This document shows positions 60,558-64,000 of a stretch of DNA of 64,000 nt, piece by piece. The stretch covers positions 27,177,501 to 27,241,500 of the forward strand of contig BRKX01000015.1 in assembly GCA_026008535.1 (NCBI GenBank), written 5' to 3'. Source of the DNA: Perilla frutescens (lineage: Eukaryota > Streptophyta > Magnoliopsida > Lamiales > Lamiaceae). Every line of letters starts with the position of its first letter. Position 1 is the stretch's first letter. The notes under the pieces were generated by a model that worked only from the letters and a program-made list of their open reading frames with translations, made no database searches and had not been told where the DNA came from. Both the position numbers and the translations under genes were made by a program.

Positions 60558-61388
60558 CCATGCATATCTCAATTATTTTATTCCTAATATGGATAAGAGC
60601 TAATCAAAACATATTTATCCACTTACTAATTTGGGGATAAAGGAAAGGAGACACAACTTACGTGAGACATGGCCTTACCATGCTTGGTTGACTTGGGGGG
60701 TAAGAGATGTGAGGTGGCATGGTGGAGGCATGGGAGAGGTATGGCCTCCCATGCTTTGGGAATTGACCAAAAATATCCGGTTTAAAATACCGATTGTTCG
60801 GTTATCGTGATATTTTTCGTCTTCGGAAAAATCCCGAACTTATCCAATATTGTTAAAATAATTCACTTACTTAAAAAAATAGTTTATTTAAAATTATTGA
60901 TTTTTAAAACACCACTTTGAAATATTGGTTTTAATTTTTTTTCGACCATTAAAACATCCAAACTAGAGAATAACTAATTCTTTTGGATTTTAAATCACCC
61001 TGTTTAAATTATTTGAATTTAAACACTAATAACTAGAGAATCTCTGATTCTCCCAGTCCTGTAAATATTCATCGGAATATCTAATTCACGATAACCACAC
61101 ACCGCAAATTTAAAAGAATATGAATTGAATTTATCTGAAATTCCAAATTCCGGCTTTCCATAACTGAAAAGGGAATTTAAACCCTAACTGGAAAAATTAA
61201 CCCACCTACGGGGATTAATTGATCTTGAATTTCATGAAACTTAACGGATACTTTCGACCCTAATCTGACTGGAAATTACTATACTAAATAGTAATTTCAA
61301 CAATTAACTGAAATTAAGCAATAATTATTTTACGGGGTATTACATTCCACCCCCCTTAAAATAAATTTCGCCCCAAAATTTACATACC

Positions 61389-64000
61389 TTAGAGAAACAA
61401 TTCTGGGTATTTTGCTTTCATCTTATCCTCGAGTTCCCATGTCGCTTCTTCCTGACCATGGCGACTCCATAGGATCTTAACTAGAGGAATAGACTTGTTC
61501 CTCAACTCCTGGACCTTTCGATCCAACACAGCTTCTGGTCTCTCTTCATAAGTTAGATCTGGTTCTAACGCAATCTCGTTGTGCTGAATCACATGTTTGG
61601 GATCATACACGTATTTCCTTAACTGAGAAACATGAAATACGTTATGAACATTACCAAAACTGGGTGGTAATGCCAATCTATACGCCACTGCACCTATCCG
61701 CTCAAGGATCTCGTAAGGTCCTATAAAACGTGGTCGTAACTTTCCTTTTACGCCGAATCTTATTATCCCCTTGGAAGGAGATACTTTAAGAAAAACCTTG
61801 TCTCCTACTGTAAATTGTAAATCTGTACGGCGATTATCCGCATACGACTTCTGCCGACTCTGGGCTTCTTGATTCCTCTGACGGATTTTTCTGACAATTT
61901 CAATCATTTCAGACACTGAGTCTGGCCCAAGAATCCTTCGTTCACCCACTTCATCCCAATAAAGTGGTGATCGACACTTTCGCCCATACAATGCTTCGTA
62001 TGGCGCCATATTAATGGTTGCCTGATAACTATTATTATAGGCAAACTCAATCAACGCTATTATTTCCTCCCAGCTTCCACCCCTATCTAGGACCACTGTT
62101 CTCAACATGTCCTCTAATGTTTGGATGGTCCTTTCAGACTGTCCATCTGTTTGTGGGTGAAACGCTGTACTGAAATTGAGTTGAGTTCCCAACTCCTTCT
62201 GTAGACTAGTCCAAAATCTTGAGGTAAACTTTGAATCTCTGTCCGATGTTATCGACACTGGAACACCATGAAGGCGTACAATCTCTCTAACATAAATCTG
62301 AGCTAGCTTATTCGATCCATCCGTAACTCGGATTGGAAGGAAATGAGCTGACTTTGTGAGCCTATCAATAATGACCCATATGGCCGTATTCCCTCGTTTT
62401 GACCTGGGTAGGCCTGTCACAAAATCCATCGCTATGTGTTCCCACTTCCACTCAGGAATCTCTAACGGTTGTAGCGCACCATAAGGCCTCTGGTGCAATG
62501 CCTTAACTTGTTGGCATGACAAGCATCGCTCAACATAGGAAGCTACGTCCCGTTTCATTCCTTCCCACCAGAATTTCTGCTTCAAGTCCTGATACATTTT
62601 CGTACTTCCCGGGTGTGCTGTATACGGAGTATCGTGAGCCTCGCTCATGATCTCATTTCTGAGCTCAACACAGGGTGGAACACATATCCTATCTTCATAA
62701 AAGATAGCATTATCTGATGCTTCCTTGAAGCTTTCTGTTTTTCCCGATCTGATCTTCAAGCGCATCTCTTCCATGGTTTGATCTTTTCTCTGTGCCTCAA
62801 TTATCTTTCCTCGGAGATCGGGTACAACCACTAATGTTGCCACACGATATTCAATCGTCTCAGGTGGGTAAACCACCTCTAGCTGTAAGCTTTCAAAATT
62901 CCTGATGAGTTTCTCCTCCTGAGTAAGGAGAAAGCCCAACTTTCTTGTTTTACGACTCAAGGCATCTGCTACCACATTAGCCTTGCCTGGGTGGTAACTG
63001 ATTCCACAATCGTAGTCTTTTACCAATTCAAGCCATCTGCGCTGTCTCATATTTAAATCCTTCTGCTCGAAAAAGTACTTTAGACTCTTGTGATCTGTGA
63101 AAATCTCACACCTAACTCCGTATAGGTGATGTCTCCAGATTTTCAAGGCATGCACTATTGCTGCCAGCTCTAAGTCATGCGTAGGATAATTCAACTCATG
63201 AATTCTTAACTGTCTGGACGCATACGCTATGACTCTACCTTCTTGCATTAGGACACAGCCTAATCCATTCTTTGAAGCATCCGTGTAAATCACAAATTCC
63301 TTATCACTGACTGGAATAGCTAACACTGGAGCAGTGGTTAATCTTTTCTTAAGCTCTTGGAAACTGGCTTCACATTCTTCTGACCACTGGTATTTGATTC
63401 CCTTTCTTAACAATTGTGTCATTGGCCTAGCTATCTTGGAGAATCCTTCTATGAATCTCCTATAGTATCCCGCTAATCCCAAGAAACTTCTGATTTCGTT
63501 AGGAGTAGTTGGAGACTTCCATTCTTGTACTGCCTCTACTTTAGAGGGGTCCACTTTGATTCCTTCCGCTGACACAATGTGCCCAAGGAACATTACTTCC
63601 TTCAGCCAAAATTCGCACTTACTGAATTTGGCATAAAGCCTTTCTTTTCTTAGTGTTTCTAACACTGTCCTCAGATGCTCCGCATAATCCGATTCATTCT
63701 TGGAATAGATAAGAATATCATCTATGAACACAAGGACAAACTTATCTAAAAATGGATGAAACACCCTATTCATGAGATCCATGAATACTGCTGGGGCATT
63801 TGTCAATCCGAACAGCATTACCGTAAACTCGTAATGACCATACCGGGTTCGGAAAGCTGTCTTGGGTATATCTTCTGACTTTATCTTTAACTGATGATAC
63901 CCAGACCTTAGGTCAATCTTTGAGAACATGCTCGCTCCCTTGAGCTGATCAAACAGATCATCTATCCTAGGTAAAGGATACTTGTTCTTCAACGTCAGCT
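61389..64000 (-). CDS. Ty3/gypsy chromovirus-type pol, 5' part beyond the window
   Basis: One uninterrupted reverse-strand frame of about 870 codons. It is open at the right edge, so gag, protease and the start of RT lie outside. Order: reverse transcriptase (PLPRIDDLFDQLKGASMFSK; active site VFIDDILIYS), RNase H (FVIYTDASKNGLGCVLMQE), integrase HHCC zinc domain (AHDTPYTAHPG ... CLSCQQVK), integrase DDE core (MDFVTGLP, TSDRDSKFTS, QTDGQSERT), the GPY/F module (GPYEILERIGAVAYRL) and a C-terminal chromodomain-like end (ILWSRHGQEEATWELEDKMK). These copy RNA to DNA and integrate it. The layout fits the Tekay/Del lineage. No stop or frameshift is visible, which suggests a recent insertion. It ends 45 bp before the LTR. 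Confidence 0.92.
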   Translation of the reverse strand, partial: LTLKNKYPLPRIDDLFDQLKGASMFSKIDLRSGYHQLKIKSEDIPKTAFRTRYGHYEFTVMLFGLTNAPAVFMDLMNRVFHPFLDKFVLVFIDDILIYSKNESDYAEHLRTVLETLRKERLYAKFSKCEFWLKEVMFLGHIVSAEGIKVDPSKVEAVQEWKSPTTPNEIRSFLGLAGYYRRFIEGFSKIARPMTQLLRKGIKYQWSEECEASFQELKKRLTTAPVLAIPVSDKEFVIYTDASKNGLGCVLMQEGRVIAYASRQLRIHELNYPTHDLELAAIVHALKIWRHHLYGVRCEIFTDHKSLKYFFEQKDLNMRQRRWLELVKDYDCGISYHPGKANVVADALSRKTRKLGFLLTQEEKLIRNFESLQLEVVYPPETIEYRVATLVVVPDLRGKIIEAQRKDQTMEEMRLKIRSGKTESFKEASDNAIFYEDRICVPPCVELRNEIMSEAHDTPYTAHPGSTKMYQDLKQKFWWEGMKRDVASYVERCLSCQQVKALHQRPYGALQPLEIPEWKWEHIAMDFVTGLPRSKRGNTAIWVIIDRLTKSAHFLPIRVTDGSNKLAQIYVREIVRLHGVPVSITSDRDSKFTSRFWTSLQKELGTQLNFSTAFHPQTDGQSERTIQTLEDMLRTVVLDRGGSWEEIIALIEFAYNNSYQATINMAPYEALYGRKCRSPLYWDEVGERRILGPDSVSEMIEIVRKIRQRNQEAQSRQKSYADNRRTDLQFTVGDKVFLKVSPSKGIIRFGVKGKLRPRFIGPYEILERIGAVAYRLALPPSFGNVHNVFHVSQLRKYVYDPKHVIQHNEIALEPDLTYEERPEAVLDRKVQELRNKSIPLVKILWSRHGQEEATWELEDKMKAKYPELFL

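Larger units (their letters stand above)
58109..61344 (-). mobile_element. 3' LTR region of the gypsy element at the right edge
   Basis: The LTR start on the reverse strand is clear: TGTAATACCCCGTAAAAT at 61344, preceded by the polypurine tract AAGGGGGGTGGAA (61345-61357). The far end is uncertain; TGTATTCC at 58109 is a candidate. The region contains four copies of GGAATAGCTCCGCTCAGCC (58585-58770) and three 190-bp repeats (59380-59945). No gene is supported. If the far end is right, the LTR is about 3.2 kb, long but known for chromovirus LTRs. Confidence 0.5.

Noticed and set aside
60213..60572. 119-aa reverse frame with Tyr/Ile and Phe runs
   Set aside because: It is made of TA and GAA microsatellites inside the LTR region.

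Overview
The window is nuclear DNA from a flowering plant. It has spliced genes with GT-AG introns, AT-rich intergenic DNA, many microsatellites and dense nested transposable elements. Gene content and TE families fit a eudicot; the sequence alone does not fix the family or species. No tRNA, rRNA, CRISPR or bacterial-type operon was seen.

Only three host genes look intact, all in the left 26 kb. (1) 10878-12742 (+) is a two-exon gene for the guard-cell slow anion channel SLAC1, 589 aa. (2) 18135-21678 (+) is a four-exon gene of the ACS10/ACS12 branch of class I aminotransferases, 531 aa. Several cofactor- and substrate-binding residues are substituted, including the PLP lysine. (3) 22517-25302 (-) is a two-exon leucine-rich-repeat receptor kinase of the At1g12460 type, 883 aa, with HLN in place of HRD in its catalytic loop. 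Genes 2 and 3 are convergent, with about 840 bp between their stop codons.

The rest is mostly mobile DNA. 1-10 kb holds several MITEs, a GC-rich minisatellite and a 2.5-kb Mutator-like element with a perfect 10-bp target duplication. 13.3-15.5 kb is a MITE-like element interrupted by a 1,044-bp hAT derivative. 26.3-28.7 kb is a decayed Copia relic (reverse strand) carrying a MITE and an 811-bp solo LTR with a perfect 5-bp target duplication. 29.0-29.5 kb is a truncated LINE tail. 30.05-31.6 kb is a 522-bp unit repeated three times, whose junction lies in the terminal repeat of an adjacent Stowaway-like MITE. 33.7-34.9 kb holds LTR fragments.

34.9-51.4 kb reads best as one large, decayed CACTA (En/Spm) element with both transposon genes on the reverse strand. 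It carries exon-like pieces of host genes: the NatA auxiliary subunit NAA15, probably a kinesin motor, and unidentified exons. A 1,037-bp hAT element is nested inside it. 51.4-55.2 kb is a decayed Ty3/gypsy element. 55.7-57.4 kb is a Stowaway MITE split by an insertion; the same MITE family lies at the window's left edge. 58.1-64.0 kb is a younger-looking Ty3/gypsy chromovirus-type element with an uninterrupted pol frame that runs off the right edge.

The most interesting points are the aminotransferase-fold protein lacking its catalytic lysine, the gene-capturing CACTA element, and the layered insertions whose target duplications give a relative order of events.
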